Positions 10,845 to 22,387 of a DNA stretch of 64,000 nt are shown piece after piece (the first letter of the stretch is position 1; each line of letters starts with the position of its first letter). The notes below the pieces were generated by a model. The model ran no database searches. It had not been told where the DNA came from and saw nothing but the letters and a program-made list of their open reading frames with translations. The position numbers and the translations under genes are program-made. The stretch covers positions 47,707,481 to 47,771,480 of the forward strand of contig OX352763.1 in NCBI GenBank assembly GCA_947095585.1, given 5' to 3'. This DNA comes from Nephrocerus scutellatus. Its lineage: Eukaryota > Arthropoda > Insecta > Diptera > Pipunculidae.

Positions 10845-12985
10845 TTACTTTGATTTTGATTTTGGAGCAACTCTTTTAGCGTTGCTCTCTATTTGTTTTA
10901 CTCTTGTGTCGAGATTGGAAACGGATTTCTCTATACTAGTCATTTTCACTAGGATGGCCTGTAGGGTTTGTTTCAGATCATCTTCTTGTTGCTCTGGGGA
11001 ACTGGTAGTTATAATCGAAGAGCGAGCAGCCTCGGCATATGTTATGCTAATTTTTTGTTTTTCAATAATTTGGTCATTTGTTTTTTGTTCTATGTTAACA
11101 TGAAATTTGTTTTTGTGATGCTCTTTTTCATTCGGAAGGGTTTGTCTTTCAACTAACTTTTTAGTGTTGTTAGCCCTTATCTTCTGTATCTCCTTAGCTA
11201 CTGTACATCCTATATAGTTGGCTGAGTGTGCCTGTTCGCAGTGTATGCACTTTGGTGGTTCATTAGTTGGTTTTTTACAATCTTTTGTGTGGTGATTACC
11301 TGTACATTTAACACATCTCGGATCTTTACCGCAATATCTTTGAGTATGTCCATAGGATTGACAATTTTTACATTGTGGAAGGATTTTATTTTTTTTAATG
11401 GCTCTATTTGTACCTTACAGTACATAATACTTTTGATTTCATAAATTCTATCTATATTTTTTTCAGGGCTGAATGACAGCATGAACATGTCTAGCGGCTC
11501 CTTACTTTTCCATTTTAGTTTATTAACTGCATCGGCTACATGGAATCCCTGATTTTTAAGGTCATCCTTTATACTCTCCGGTTTGCAAGAATGGTGTAAA
11601 TTTTTAGCAATAACTCTTATAGGTCTTAGTTGTTTATTTTCATTAGAGTACCAACTGTATTTCCTTTCATTTAGTGCTCTGGTTAGGGCTTTATAAGCAT
11701 CGACATCCGTTACGTTGATTTTTAATGTAGTTTTATTCAATAGTTTTGTATTAAAGTGTTTTTAGCTATAATTGCTTTAACTTCTTTGCAAAATTCATCG
11801 TAATCCGGAATGTTATCTACCATTATTGGTGGTGGTGGCGGTAGTTTGTTGGTTTCCTTGTGCAATGTTTTAGAGCCTATGTTCTTAGGTTTATAAGCAG
11901 GCAGTGAAGAAACAGGTGCTTCTTTCTGTGTTCGAGAAGTGATAGGAGAGATAGTTTCTGGAGAGTTTCTAGCTTTTCTCTTCTTGCTAGCTCTTTTTTC
12001 TTTTTAAATTCTCTATATTAACTTCACTTGCCCGTGGGTCGTCGGTCGTCGGTCGGTCGTCGGTCGGTCGTCGGTCGGTCGTCGGTCGGTCGTCTGTCGT
12101 GGATTCTTGCGATCAATTTTTAACCCACTTCCCATGGCCCGATTTTATTGAAATTTTGCACACATGTGTATTTCCGGAGACAACACTTTCTATTAAATTT
12201 TGAGGCCCCTCGGGCTGCGGGGTCGGGGGGCTCCCAAACAAAAATTTTAAAAAATTTACCCGATTTTCTTCAAATTTTACACACATGTGTATACCCAATA
12301 AACAATACTTTTTCGAAAATTTGGTAGTGATCGGGTCCCGGGTTCGGCCGCAAGGCCCTTATACATTTTTTAAATATCTGTACTGGCATCAGATATTCGT
12401 CGCCCTTTATGGACTGTGTGCGGTGTGTGCTGCGCAGTCGGCTGCGCTGCATGGTTTTGTTGGTGGTGGAGAGAGAGAGAGAAATCTTAGCGCACGCACA
12501 AATGAACCCAGCAAATGAAACGAGACATACATGTTTTATGCTTACTTCAACTTACATTTTTATTTACTGAATTGTATTTTTATTGATGTCGTTTTTTTTG
12601 TTGTCGATATCAACTAACAGATAGAACAACAAGTTTTCACAATATTCTGTCATTTGGCGTTTTCATAAATTAGTTCAGAGCAGTCAAAGAGTTCTCAAGA
12701 TAAATGTTCGTGTTTCTTATTTGCTCAGAGTATGAACGTGCTCTAAGTGCTCAGAATAAAATGATCTAAGCTTTTTCAAATTTAACATCTGATGTCAAAT
12801 GTTTGTTTCGATGATTTTCTCCTACAATAAAAAAAAATGGCCCAGGATCGAGGGGCTCCCATATCAATTTCTGCGATTAGAGAATTTAGATGAAAAATTT
12901 TAATTTTTATGGGTTGTTTTTTTTCCTTGTCCAATCAGTTTCTTGGATTATCCTTCTTCGTCTGTTGAGTAAGTATGAGGCTGTT
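10845..12985 (-). pseudogene. Jockey-like ORF1 (gag-like, zinc knuckles), broken
   Basis: The central frame (11,210-11,740) resembles the gag-like domain of insect LINE ORF1 proteins. An A-run (T-run on the plus strand near 11,388) shifts the frame. After it the minus strand encodes three CCHC-like knuckles beginning 'CKNCQSYGHTQRYC', 'CVKCTGNHHTKDC' and 'CIHCEQAHSANYIGC'. The protein ends at the stop at 10,845-10,847. Upstream there is a proline-rich stretch ('KLPPPPPIM', about 11,820-11,850) and a basic N-terminal part split by HINE-5. No initiation codon could be set with confidence. It probably binds the element RNA, by analogy with other LINE ORF1 proteins. Confidence 0.75.
12004..12924 (+). 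mobile_element. HINE-5, complete type II copy
   Basis: Head directly after a CTCTTTTTTC T-rich stretch, (GTCGGTCG)n to 12,096, a core block with CACATGTG motifs, the GC-rich segment near 12,416-12,450, a (GA)n run, the TTGTTGTCGATATC block, and terminal GATTAGAGAATTTAGATG followed by TTATGGGTTG and a T-run. It splits the N-terminal part of the Jockey-like ORF1. It is the cleanest reference copy for type II. Confidence 0.85.
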
Positions 12986-12989
12986 TAAG

Positions 12990-13185
12990 TCCACTACCAC
13001 TTTTATGGGTATTTTCCGCTAACTTTATTTCTAGAAATGAATTTAAAAACTTAATTAAAAAATCATTATGATGTAAATTATTTTTATATAAGTATGTAAT
13101 CATATTGCTATGTAATCAGCAGAGTATAAACTCTATTGATGAAAATAAATGAAATGAAATGAAATGAAATAAACTTCTGGACACA
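12990..13185 (+). repeat. LINE-like 3' end with (GAAAT)n tail
   Basis: The end of this stretch reads AAACTCTATTGATG, then AAATAAATGAAATGAAATG and further GAAAT units. A short pentanucleotide repeat after a terminal 'CTCTATTGATG' is typical of CR1/Jockey-type LINE 3' ends. No coding part is attached, so it is either a strongly truncated insertion or the displaced tail of the LINE at 3,320-5,640. Confidence 0.4.
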
Positions 13186-13854
13186 TAATAACTTTGCCGA
13201 TTTTAAGATCAGAAAGATATGCACCAACACACATAAACTCATAGACTAAGGAGATCCCATTTGAGTTTGTGCTTAGACAAGCAGAGCTGCAATCAAGTAC
13301 TTGAAACTTGCAAGTGGCTTGAATATGCGTGTCTTGATCGGAAAAACGTTTTGTGAGGTAAACCCTAGACGCGACATTAAGTAATATCTCTTGTTCTTAT
13401 TTGGCTTCACAATCGGGAAGTTGGATAATAACAATACTGAATTAATGCATGTTTTTTAAAGCTTTTTTACACATAGGTTTATAAAATTTTAGTACATATA
13501 TACTCGTATATGTACGTAATAGTTTGAAGATAAAAACAATGAAATTTAAATAATTGTTTTAAAGTTATTATGTTATATATTTGAACCCATTAAAACAGAG
13601 TAAATATAAAAATGCGAACTTATTCGGTAAAAAATAATTAAAACCCAATATAAAACCCTATGCATATTCTTTTGCTTTAGAAAATATTGTAGTTATAACT
13701 ATTCGCGAAAATTCGCACTTAAATTTTCTTTGTTGTAATTTGCTATGAAATATGCTTATATCTGTTCAATAGGATTTATGTAGACCTCTAGTTCGAGCAT
13801 ACTAGAAAAAATGTGTCCTTTCTTCACTTCTATTAAAAATAGAAACTTTAATTT
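13186..13854. other. Interval without a recognised gene
   Basis: A+T-rich sequence without an open frame longer than about 60 codons, transposon end or tandem array that I can recognise. Confidence 0.4.
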
Positions 13855-14170
13855 ATATTGACAGACAGAGGTCAAGTCTGTCTGTCTGTATTTTCGACTA
13901 CTTTGAGGTCCTTTTTACCACCTTTCATACGACCTAGAGAGCTGAAATTTTGTGAGTGTCTAAGTTCCAAATAGTATTTTTTATATTCCTCGTGTGACAT
14001 GTGTTGCGTTTCGCGTGTGGCGCGTGTGATGGGTGGAATTGTCGCCATTTTCTCGTTTTTTGAGGTTCTTTTTAACCCCCTTTCGAAAGACCTAGAAGTC
14101 TGAAATTTTTGGAGCAGCTCAATGTAATTAGCCCTTGTGAGACGCGCGTGTGATGCGTGGAAAAATTAAG
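13855..14170. repeat. Diverged repeat, two units about 160 bp apart
   Basis: A short hairpin (GACAGACAGA / TCTGTCTGTC) opens the region. Two related units follow: 'TTTGAGGTCCTTTTTACC' near 13,900 and 'TTTGAGGTTCTTTTTAACC' near 14,060. Each is followed by 'GACCTAGA' and 'CTGAAATTTT', and then by GTGTGATG-type motifs. This looks like the core of an unidentified repetitive element. Confidence 0.5.
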
Positions 14171-14691
14171 TAGGGCCTACCTCAAAAACAGATAATTTGG
14201 CGGTTATTACCAAATAATACAATATAAAAATAAAAGGACTTTGTAGCTTATGGCGTGAGGCGTGCGTCGATCTATACATAAAAGTTTTTACCCGAAAAAC
14301 ATTTACTTGTTCTTTCCGAGGAAAAAACTGACCTGTAATCGTTGATTTTTGAAAACAATATTTTTTATAGTTGGCTTTTGGTCAGGTTTCAAGGTTTTGA
14401 ATGGATTTTTGATACATTCAAATCTAATCAGATTTAGGAAAAAAAAAAACCTGTTGCATAACGCCAAGGATATTTTTAATCAATTGCTTATTTTGCTCCA
14501 TAAATATTAAATTTAGCAACTACCCGTTGTCATTTCAATATTTTATTTATTCTGAGCCATTATCTAATCAAAATTGTGTATCGAAGTGACTTTTTGAACG
14601 AAAGTCAGAAACAAAGAATGAAAGCACGTGACTATTATTAGAGGTACATTTATTATATAATTTCAAAGTGAATATTTTTGGTTAGAAATAA

Positions 14692-14963
14692 TCTATATAT
14701 GTAAAAATCTCGTGTCGAGGTGTTTGTCCTCCAACTGCTCCGAAACGACTCGACCGATTGTTATGAAATTTTTTATGTATATTTGGTAGGTATGAGAATA
14801 GGTTTTAAAGTGAAAAAAAAAACGATAAGAACGACTGGACCGATTTGGCTAACTTTTATTTTATAAATTCGCCATAAGATATATAGCTTTTCACAAGTTC
14901 ACAAAACGATCACAAACAAATTTATTGAAAGTGGGACAGGACAACGTCTGTCGGGTCAGCTAG
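14692..14963 (+). mobile_element. Non-autonomous Helitron, complete
   Basis: It begins TCTATATATGTAAAAATC and ends GTCTGTCGGGTCAGCTAG, inserted between A and T. TC at the 5' end, CTAG at the 3' end and an A/T insertion site are the hallmarks of canonical Helitrons. The 272-bp length with no coding capacity marks it as non-autonomous. The 3' end contains a short GAC..GTC stem just before CTAG. A second Helitron-like 3' end occurs at 17,684. Confidence 0.85.
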
Positions 14964-15122
14964 TAATATATAATATTTAGGCACGACAGACCATTGAGGT
15001 CCGAGGCCTAGCTTCTCGCAACCATTTGTGTTGTGCATGTAAATTTTTCACACAAATGGAAGGGACCTACAATTTAATGATGTATCCGAACGGTAAATTG
15101 AAAAGCTTTTCATGACAAGTTA

Positions 15123-16030
15123 CATAAAGTGCCGTAAATGTTTTTAGGAAATGGTAATATGTACTAGTGTTTTCCGATGCAAATCTCTATGTCAGTCAAA
15201 AAGTTTGACATTTGTGGTGGTTATGTTTCTCAAAAGTAATCTGTCAGTTCGCATCGCAACTTGAAAAATAGAATTAAGTGAAAAAATGGAATTATCGTAT
15301 GGTGATTTTTTACGATTTTCGAAAAGGGCTAACTCAACAACAGTGCTTCGAATCACTCCATTCGACTTTTGGCGACAACACCATCCTTGGCTAGTGTTTA
15401 TAATTTGTACAATGAATTTAAACGCGAACGACGTTCACTCAAAGACGTCATGCATATTTGCGTATGAGCCGGAAAGAAAAGGGCAATCGACTGTTTGGGT
15501 CTTCCAATTCGAAGAAAAACCAACAAAACTTGTGCGAGCTCGGAGCGTTGGAAAGCAAATGATAGCGCGTTTTTCACAAAAATCGGTCATGTGGCTACTG
15601 TGGCTCTCGAAAATATAACCATTGTTATATTTTTATATTTTTGTTTGACCGTGGTTTTCAACAAATTGAGGGAAAAAAACCCAAAACGGCGAATCATTTT
15701 GCATCACGATAATGCGAGCTCACACACATCACATCAAACAAGCGAGTATTTGAGCATTCAAACGTCATCCGCCTTACTGCCACGACTTGGCACCCAATGA
15801 CTTCTTCTTGTTCCCAACAATCAAAGGTCGACGCATCTGGACAATGATTTTTATCGCCTGAAGAAGCGGTTGAAGCGTTCAAAAACCATGTTTTAGACTG
15901 TTTCGATGTATGGTTTGAGCGTATGCAAAATTGTATAGATCTTAAAGGCGAATATTTCAAAAAACAATAAAGCAATTTTTGATGAAATTTTTTTTATTAC
16001 TTTTGCTATAAACTTTTACGGCACCCTACG
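15123..16030 (+). mobile_element. mariner transposon, complete but decayed
   Basis: TA dinucleotides flank it at 15,121-15,122 and 16,031-16,032. Terminal inverted repeats of about 27 bp match imperfectly (CATAAAGTGCCGTAAATG left; CGTAGGGTGCCGTAAAAG on the complement of the right end). The length is 908 bp, somewhat short of the usual 1.3 kb. The host site is the SINE body, shown empty at 38,840 (GACAAGTTATTACTC). Confidence 0.85.
15286..15970 (+). pseudogene. mariner transposase, broken and internally deleted
   Basis: The start at 15,286 gives a short N-terminal part. At 15,460-15,610 the motif 'GQSTVWVFQFEEKPTK' and 'ARSVGKQMIARF' identify a mariner transposase, continuing in another frame with 'HHDNASSHTS' (15,700) near the second catalytic aspartate. 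Further frame changes carry 'APNDFFLFP' and 'FKNHVLDCFDVWFERMQ' to about 15,965. The part before 'YEPERK' is shortened, so most of the DNA-binding domain is missing. It cannot encode an active enzyme. Confidence 0.85.
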
Positions 16031-16230
16031 TATTACATTACATTCGCAAGAGGTGTGAACGTGAAAAATACTTTTGGTGTTCCTGGGATCCGAACTACGA
16101 ACCTCCTGCTCAGAAGTACATACACTTATCCACTGAGCCACGGCGCCGACGGTTAGAAATATATATCATAAATACCGAGCTGCAGCAGACTAGGTGAATA
16201 AATATTATTATAGAAATTAAATTAAATTTA

Positions 16231-16949
16231 TCTTAAAAGGACAACACTTTTCGTAAAAATTTTGGTGACCCCGGGCCCAAGGGTCGTGGGGCCCCATACA
16301 AATTTTTTAAAAAAATTAACCAGATTTTCTTCAAATTTTATATACATGTGTATCTCCGATGGACAACCCATTTTGTAAATTTTTTTTAAAAAACTCACTC
16401 GATTTTCGTTAAATTTTATACACATGTGTATCTCCGATGGACAACATTTTCTGTTCAAATTTTGGAGTGATTGGGCCCCGGGATCGAGTGCTCCATACAA
16501 ATTTTTTTAAAAATGTACCCGAAATTTTTCAAATTTTATACACATGTGTATCTCCGATGGACAACACTTTCTGTTCAAATTTTAGAGACCCCGGACCCCG
16601 TGCTCATGGGACCCCATAGAATTTTTTTAAAAAAATCAACCCGATTTTCTTCAAATTTGATATACATGTGTATCTTAAATGGACAACACTTTTCGTAAAA
16701 ATTTTGGTGACCCCGGGCCCAAGGGTCGTGGAGCCCCATACAAATTTTTTAAAATAATTAACCAGATTTTCTTCAAAATTTATATACATGTGTATCTCCG
16801 ATGGACAACACATTTTGTAAACATTTTTTAAAAAACTCACTCGATTTTCGTTAAATTTTATACACATGTGTATCTCCGATGGACAACACTTTCTGTTCAA
16901 ATTTTGGAGTGATTGAGCCCCGGGGTCGTGGGGCCCGATACAAATTTTG
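16231..16949 (+). repeat. HINE core repeats with a 442-bp duplication
   Basis: Core repeats (CCGATTTTC, ATACATGTGTATCTCCGATGG, ACAACACTTT, GGGCCC) without head or tail. The block starting TCTTAAAAGGACAACAC at 16,231 recurs at 16,673 as TCTTAAATGGACAACAC, with the same order of variant repeats (for example 'CTCACTCGATTTTCG'). The higher-order period is 442 bp and about 265 bp of the second copy is present. Confidence 0.75.
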
Positions 16950-17488
16950 TAAGTTTTCTATATTAATTTCGTGTGTCCGTGGATTTCTTTATCGTGCATC
17001 AATTGCGATCAATTTATAACGCACTTCCCAAAGCCCGATTTTATTGAAATTTTACACACATGTGTACTTACGGTGGCAACACTTTTTGTTAAAAATTGGG
17101 GTGCCTCGGGTCTTAGGGCCAAGCGGTGTCCATATAAATTTTTTAAATATTGACCCGATTTTCTTGAAATTGTATACACTGGACAAAATTTTTTGTAACT
17201 TTGGAGTGATCGGGCACTGATGCCCAAGGTGTGCCCATTTAAATTTTTTTAATATTAACCCAATTTTCTTCAAATTTTAAACAGATGTGTGTCTCCGATG
17301 AAATTTGGAAGTGATCCCATACAAATTTTTTACACATGTGTATCTCAGGTGACAACAGTTTTGTAAAAATTTTGAAGTGAAGGGGCTCTAATAATAATTT
17401 TTCCAAATTAACACGGTTCAAACTTTGCACACATATGTATCTCCTATTAGAAAATTTACATGAATTTTAATTTTTATGGGTTTTTTTT
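16950..17488 (+). mobile_element. HINE-6, diverged copy
   Basis: Head AAGTTTTCTATATTAATTTCG, an older variant of the consensus, then core repeats with ACACATGTGTA motifs and the tail ATTAGAAAATTTACATG...TTTTTATGGG plus a T-run. The many substitutions against HINE-2 suggest an old insertion. Confidence 0.7.
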
Positions 17489-17497
17489 GATAATATC

Positions 17498-17684
17498 GAA
17501 AACTACTGGACTGATTTTAGGCTACAGTTTTGTTGTCAGAGGTAAGGGTTAATATGAGGATGGGGATCAGTGCGTGTGGGGTTAGTGTAGAGATCGTTGG
17601 GCTGGTGGTCACTTGGGTGGAGGTGAATGGGGTGGGTGGTCAGTTGGCTGGGTGCAGCCGGGCAATGCCGGGAATTTAATCTAG
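17498..17684 (+). mobile_element. Helitron 3' fragment
   Basis: The sequence ends with CCGGGCAATGCCGGG, then ATTTAATCTAG followed by T. A GC-rich hairpin a few bases before CTAG is the usual Helitron 3' end. The upstream text AAAACTACTGGACTGATTTT resembles the interior of insect Helitrons. No 5' TC end was found, so it is truncated. Confidence 0.6.
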
Positions 17685-17689
17685 TAATA

Positions 17690-20600
17690 TATATAGATAT
17701 TATTTTAAAATTAAATACTTGTATAACATTTTGCTCAACCCAAAATTACGTCAAGGGTCGAAGAATATTCTTTCTTTAGGAACAAGTACGAGTAAACTTT
17801 TCGTTTGGCAGTGAACAACAAAATGTATGTATGTATTGTACTTTGATAGTAAAAATGTTTGTTAAATTTTGTATTTCATTCTAATAAATTCCTACTTAAA
17901 CGACTATAAACTTAATCCGTGAACAATTACAATGAATTTAAGCAGGTCAGGTACTCATACATGAGTATACACGACTTTGGCGTGCTGGGCTAGCATACTT
18001 GAGACAAGTATACTCGTCATTGGCAGTTAACTGGTTAAGGCATTGCAATACAACTATACTGTATCAATACACAGTTTGACTACAACTCTGAGTTGATTTT
18101 TATTATTTCCCTTGGCAGTCATTATGTTTTATTATTGTTATTTTAATATTGTTTTTATTTAAAGTATATATTTTTATCAAGTCACTTGTGACTTTAAAGT
18201 TAAAAGTACTATGCGAAGTATAATTTTTTAATTTATTTGTGTTATCTTAAAGAAAACGAAAGTCCATAACTACTTACTATAGCCTTGTAACTTATTGTTA
18301 TTTTTAAATAACTAAAAAAGTCGGCTCCTACGTAATAAAATTGTCTCGCAGCAGAGTAAGATCTTTATAGGTCTTTAAAGATTTTGCTATTGCTGTGTAG
18401 CTAATGTATTCGGCAACAAACACACCTCTAAACGGAGATGGGAATGGCCATTGCGCGTCTGCTGTGATTCTTCTCAGCGACATTTGCCACATGATGGGTG
18501 CCACAAGTCACCACCGTGCCAGCCAGTGTGACCGAAAAAAAAATTATGAATTCGTTTAATTTTTGTGATTTACTTCAAGAAAATCATTATTTCTACGACT
18601 GACGCGTTACAAACCTAGCAGCAATAATTATTATGAATGCAAGTAAGTATATTTGAAGTCACGGGGATTGGCCATTCAAAACACACGTCATTCCATAATA
18701 AAGGCATGCCGAGAGCGTCACTTACGCTATTTATATGCTTTTTTGATAAAACATAAATTCAATAAACATACGACTAGTTATTGAATTAGATGATCATGAA
18801 TGAAGGAAAGTGATTCATAGCAAGGTTTGTTTATTGTGGTAGCAACACCTACGTGGTGATGACGTCCACGTCTTAGCTGTACATCACTTCAATTGGCGAT
18901 ATTTTCATTTAGAAGTTCATGTCTTGTAAAGCTTCCTGAATTCAACTTATCGGTATTTGACAAATAAAGGGTGCCAACTATGTGTGAGTTGCATTGTTTC
19001 GTGTCAATCGGATATGCTTAGGACTGCGCGAAAATTGTTTGTAATTATAGGTATTTGTATTGCAACTGAATCCGAGCCCTAAGAGCGTTGAATTGAAACT
19101 ACACCAGTGTGCAGTTAAGGTGCGATAGTCGGGCATTGCGAATATTACGTTATATGGGTTTTAATGCTCCTACTGAAATCTGTCACTAAATCTTTCCGAC
19201 AGGTTGGCTTAGTTAACTGCTACAAGCAATGTGCAGCAATGCAATGCGGTGGTGACTGCTGTTTTAACTTCGAAATCGCACCCGAATGGAAGATAATGCT
19301 GGATTTGCGGTTGGAACGTAGTGTTTGCAGTTTTCAGGCCGATCCGATCTGTCATGATCATCAAAACTTTAAGATAATTTAACGTTTATTTTTATTACTA
19401 GGTACAGCGTATACTTCTTCCACTGACTGGTAGTATCATGCGCTGGCTAAAACGTTACATTACGGAATATGGTGAGCAACGTTCAGCGAACCCAAACATT
19501 ACTGTTGGAAAACTAAGATCTCAAGAGATATACGAATTGGAATTGGCACATTTTCTGTACATTTTTTGTACTTGTGGCTTGCATTGGGATACTTTCTATT
19601 CTTTCTCTCTTCTCTCAATTGACCATGCATACCATCGTTAGTAGCTCGATGTGAGATATATTTAAATCGTAGATCGGTTATTAAGCCGTAAAATTGCATA
19701 ATTTCATTGATTCCCTGTTTATTTAGTTCATCTTCTAGTGTGCATTAAGTGGGAAAAGTTTTAATCGGACTTTAAAAGTTTTCATAAAATTGAAAAAACA
19801 AATGAAAAAAAAAAACAGATCATTTAATATATCACAAATATTGCCAGCTAATATGCTGAATTCTATAACTTAGCATGAGAATTTAAAACACAACCAGTTT
19901 GTTAACAAAAAACTTTAATTGCTAAATGGCTAAAAATCTGAATGTTTGCAAACATATGGTAGATTACTTTAGACAAAAGCATACTATGATTTTAACTAAA
20001 TATCGCACTTTAGTCCGCTATTAGGGAATCCAAAGTTGGCTTAACTCGGTTTAATGATTTACGTTTGTTGATTTTAGTTCGTGTACAGCAAAAATGTATT
20101 CATTCATAACCACGTAGATACATTCGATGTGGCGCGGGAAGCTATTCTGCATCATGAGTTTTCCGTTATATAGTTTGTTGTTGTACGTGCTGGGACCGTA
20201 CCGTTGTCATGAACCTGTTTAACGTGGCATAATGCACACAAGGCCTCATGGACGCAGCGATTCATCTCGACAAAGCGATCATACCATCGCAAGCGAAAGT
20301 CCGACCGGGGACCGACAGTCCTGACTGATGTTGGTTACAGCATAGCATTAAGTAATGAAGAAATATTGCAATTGCAGCAAAAGTCTCTAATTATGAATCA
20401 TTTATCAATAAAATTGTCCAAATGTCTATAATGCGGACCAGGAATCATGTTTGGCTATTTGGCTCTACGCTGATGTGCAGCACTAACTGCACATACAACG
20501 TGTTCCTGAATTTGGTCTTTACAATGCACTGAGAATAAGTGCGCGCTGGATCAGAAATTGCACTTGTTTGATGCTGTTAAATGAAGATCACGTTTGTCTT

Positions 20601-21220
20601 GAGCTCCGATTATGATGAGGCATGAGAATGGCGCGTACGCCATAACGTGTCCATCCCCGGACGACATGTGAATTAGATTGCTGCACATGATTACTTTTTT
20701 AACCGTTTTGGACATTTTACGCTTCTTATTTTGTATGCTGTGTCGATGATATATTCGTCGTAAGTGTATTATGCTCATGCGCCCCTTTGAGATTGTAAAA
20801 TATTGTTTTTTCGCGCTCTGCGTCGACATTAGTGCAGCGCAGACTGTCGATGCTTTTAGGTCTATGCCCTTCACCAAAGTCAGCATTCGTCTGTATTCTA
20901 ATAGATACCGGAAGTGCAATTATAATAATACATTGCTTTGGATTCCAACCACCACATTGGCTAATATTTCTTAAATAACGTTTCTGTTTGTGTTATAGCA
21001 TTCTGTCGGTCGAATCACGTATTTCCGATCGAATTTCGCAGTCTTGGTCTTAGTCAGGGGTTCGGTCTTATTCTTGCAGACCATTTAAAAAAAATACGGC
21101 TAATTAATCATTAAAAACATTTTTAATAAATCTTATACTTGTAGTACGTTAGTAGCTGAGATGATTTTTTTATATAATTTACACGCGAAAAATGGTTCGC
21201 ACCCTTATAATGCTCAGCTT
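17690..21220. other. 3.5 kb without a recognised gene
   Basis: Less repetitive than its surroundings. Short open frames exist (for example 19,164-19,382 on the plus strand and 20,551-20,919 on the minus strand), but none contains a motif I recognise or shows a conserved-looking composition. A T-rich stretch at 20,990-21,080 with repeated GGTCTT motifs (GCAGTCTTGGTCTTAGTC) resembles the subterminal repeats of the hAT-like element at 43,635. This is the best place to look for host noncoding sequence or a diverged gene. Confidence 0.4.
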
Positions 21221-21224
21221 TATG

Positions 21225-21470
21225 CTTGGAACACCGTTGGCGTTAAGGAAAACGAGGATATGTCTATGAGCTTGTGTTTTGAATGACTGTAGATCATAGT
21301 GATGAGGATGTGTTGTACGTGTTGTACGACTAAAGAACGAATCTCGAACTTAACTGTACGTCCGAAGATGAGCTTAAAGGTAAACTGATGAGCATTAACG
21401 CCACCACGAGTATAGCGAATTCAATATGTAAAGTTTAGTTGAAACTGGTCAAGGCGTTCCAGACTTAGTT
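21225..21470 (-). pseudogene. LINE ORF2 C-terminal fragment
   Basis: On the minus strand the stretch matches the fragment at 26,845-27,030: GATCATAGTGATG and TGTCTATGAGCTTGTGTTTTG are shared on the plus strand. The translated text resembles 'RMWNALPSSVFP..YDPQAFK', the usual C-terminal end of CR1/Jockey-type ORF2. It is more decayed than the copies in the inverted repeat. Confidence 0.5.
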
Positions 21471-21500
21471 AAGAGCAAGCATACACATAAATTCTCTATT

Positions 21501-22387
21501 TTTAAATTATCTATATTAACTTCACTTGCCCGTGGGTCGTCGGTCGGTCGTCGGTCGGTCGTCTGTCGTGGATTCTTGCGATCAATTTTTAACCCACTTC
21601 CCATGGCCCGATTTTATTGAAATTTTGCACAAATGTGTATTTCCGGAGACAACACTTTCTATTAAATTTTGAGGCCCCTCGGGCTGCGGGGTCGGGGGGC
21701 TCCCAAACAAAAATTTTAAAAAATTTACCCGATTTTCTTCAAATTTTACACACATGTGTATACCCAATAAACAATACTTTTTCGAAAATTTGGTAGTGAT
21801 CGGGTCCCGGGTTCGGCCGCAAGGCCCTTATACATTTTTTAAATATCTGTACTGGCATCAGATATTCGTCGCCCTTTATGGACTGTGTGCGGTGTGTGCT
21901 GCGCAGTCGGCTGCGCTGCATGGTTTTGGAGGTGGTGGAAAGAGAGAGAGAAATTAGCGCACGCACAAATGAACCCAGCAAATGAAACGAGACATACATG
22001 TTTTATGCTTACTTCAACTTACATTTTTATTTACTGAATTGTATTTTTATTGATGTCGTTTTTTTTGTTGTCGATATCAACTTACAGATAGAACAACAAG
22101 TTTTCACAATATTCTGTCATTTGGCGTTTTCATAAATTAGTTCAGAGCAGTCAAAGAGTTCTCAAGATAAATGTTCGTGTTTCTTATTTGCTCAGAGTAT
22201 GAGCGTGCTCTAAGTGCTCAGAATAAAATGATCTGAGCTTTTTCAATTTTAACATCTGATGTCAAATGTTTGTTTCGATGATTTTCTTCTACAATAAAAA
22301 AAATGGCCCAGGATCGAGGGGCTCCCATATCAATTTCTGCGATTAGAGAATTTAGATGAAAAATTTTAATTTTTATGGGTTGTTTTT
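21501..22387 (+). mobile_element. HINE-7, type II copy, first member of the head-to-tail array
   Basis: Head TTTTTAAATTATCTATATTAAC with one substitution, (GTCG)n, core block, GC-rich segment, TTGTTGTCGATATC block, hairpin near 22,250-22,270, and terminal GATTAGAGAATTT / TTATGGGTTG. It runs directly into the head of HINE-8 with only the T-run between them. Confidence 0.85.

Larger units (their letters stand above)
5690..12990 (-). mobile_element. Jockey-like non-LTR retrotransposon interrupted by HINE insertions
   Basis: Reading right to left, this element has an ORF1 with zinc knuckles, then an ORF2 with endonuclease and reverse transcriptase, and ends near 5,690. Three blocks of HINE sequence (6,204-6,949, 8,771-10,583 and 12,004-12,924) interrupt it. 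Each lies at a T-run, and the coding phase can be followed across it. Without those blocks about 3.9 kb of LINE sequence remains, slightly short for the Jockey group. No clear target duplication was found, although GCTAACTT occurs close to both ends (about 5,653 and 13,018). Confidence 0.8.
14680..16161 (-). mobile_element. tRNA-derived SINE copy 1, interrupted by a Helitron and a mariner
   Basis: On the minus strand the element begins at 16,150 with a tRNA-like region: GGCGCCGTGGCTCAGTGG (A box) and a B box diverged from the usual GTTCGAATCCC near 16,085-16,097. The body matches the copies at 38,681 and 44,469. An 11-bp direct repeat GGTTAGAAATA flanks it (14,680-14,690 and 16,151-16,161). 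Within those borders a 272-bp Helitron sits in the A+T-rich 3' tail and a mariner sits in the body. The empty-site version of the mariner target is visible in the other copies. Confidence 0.85.
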
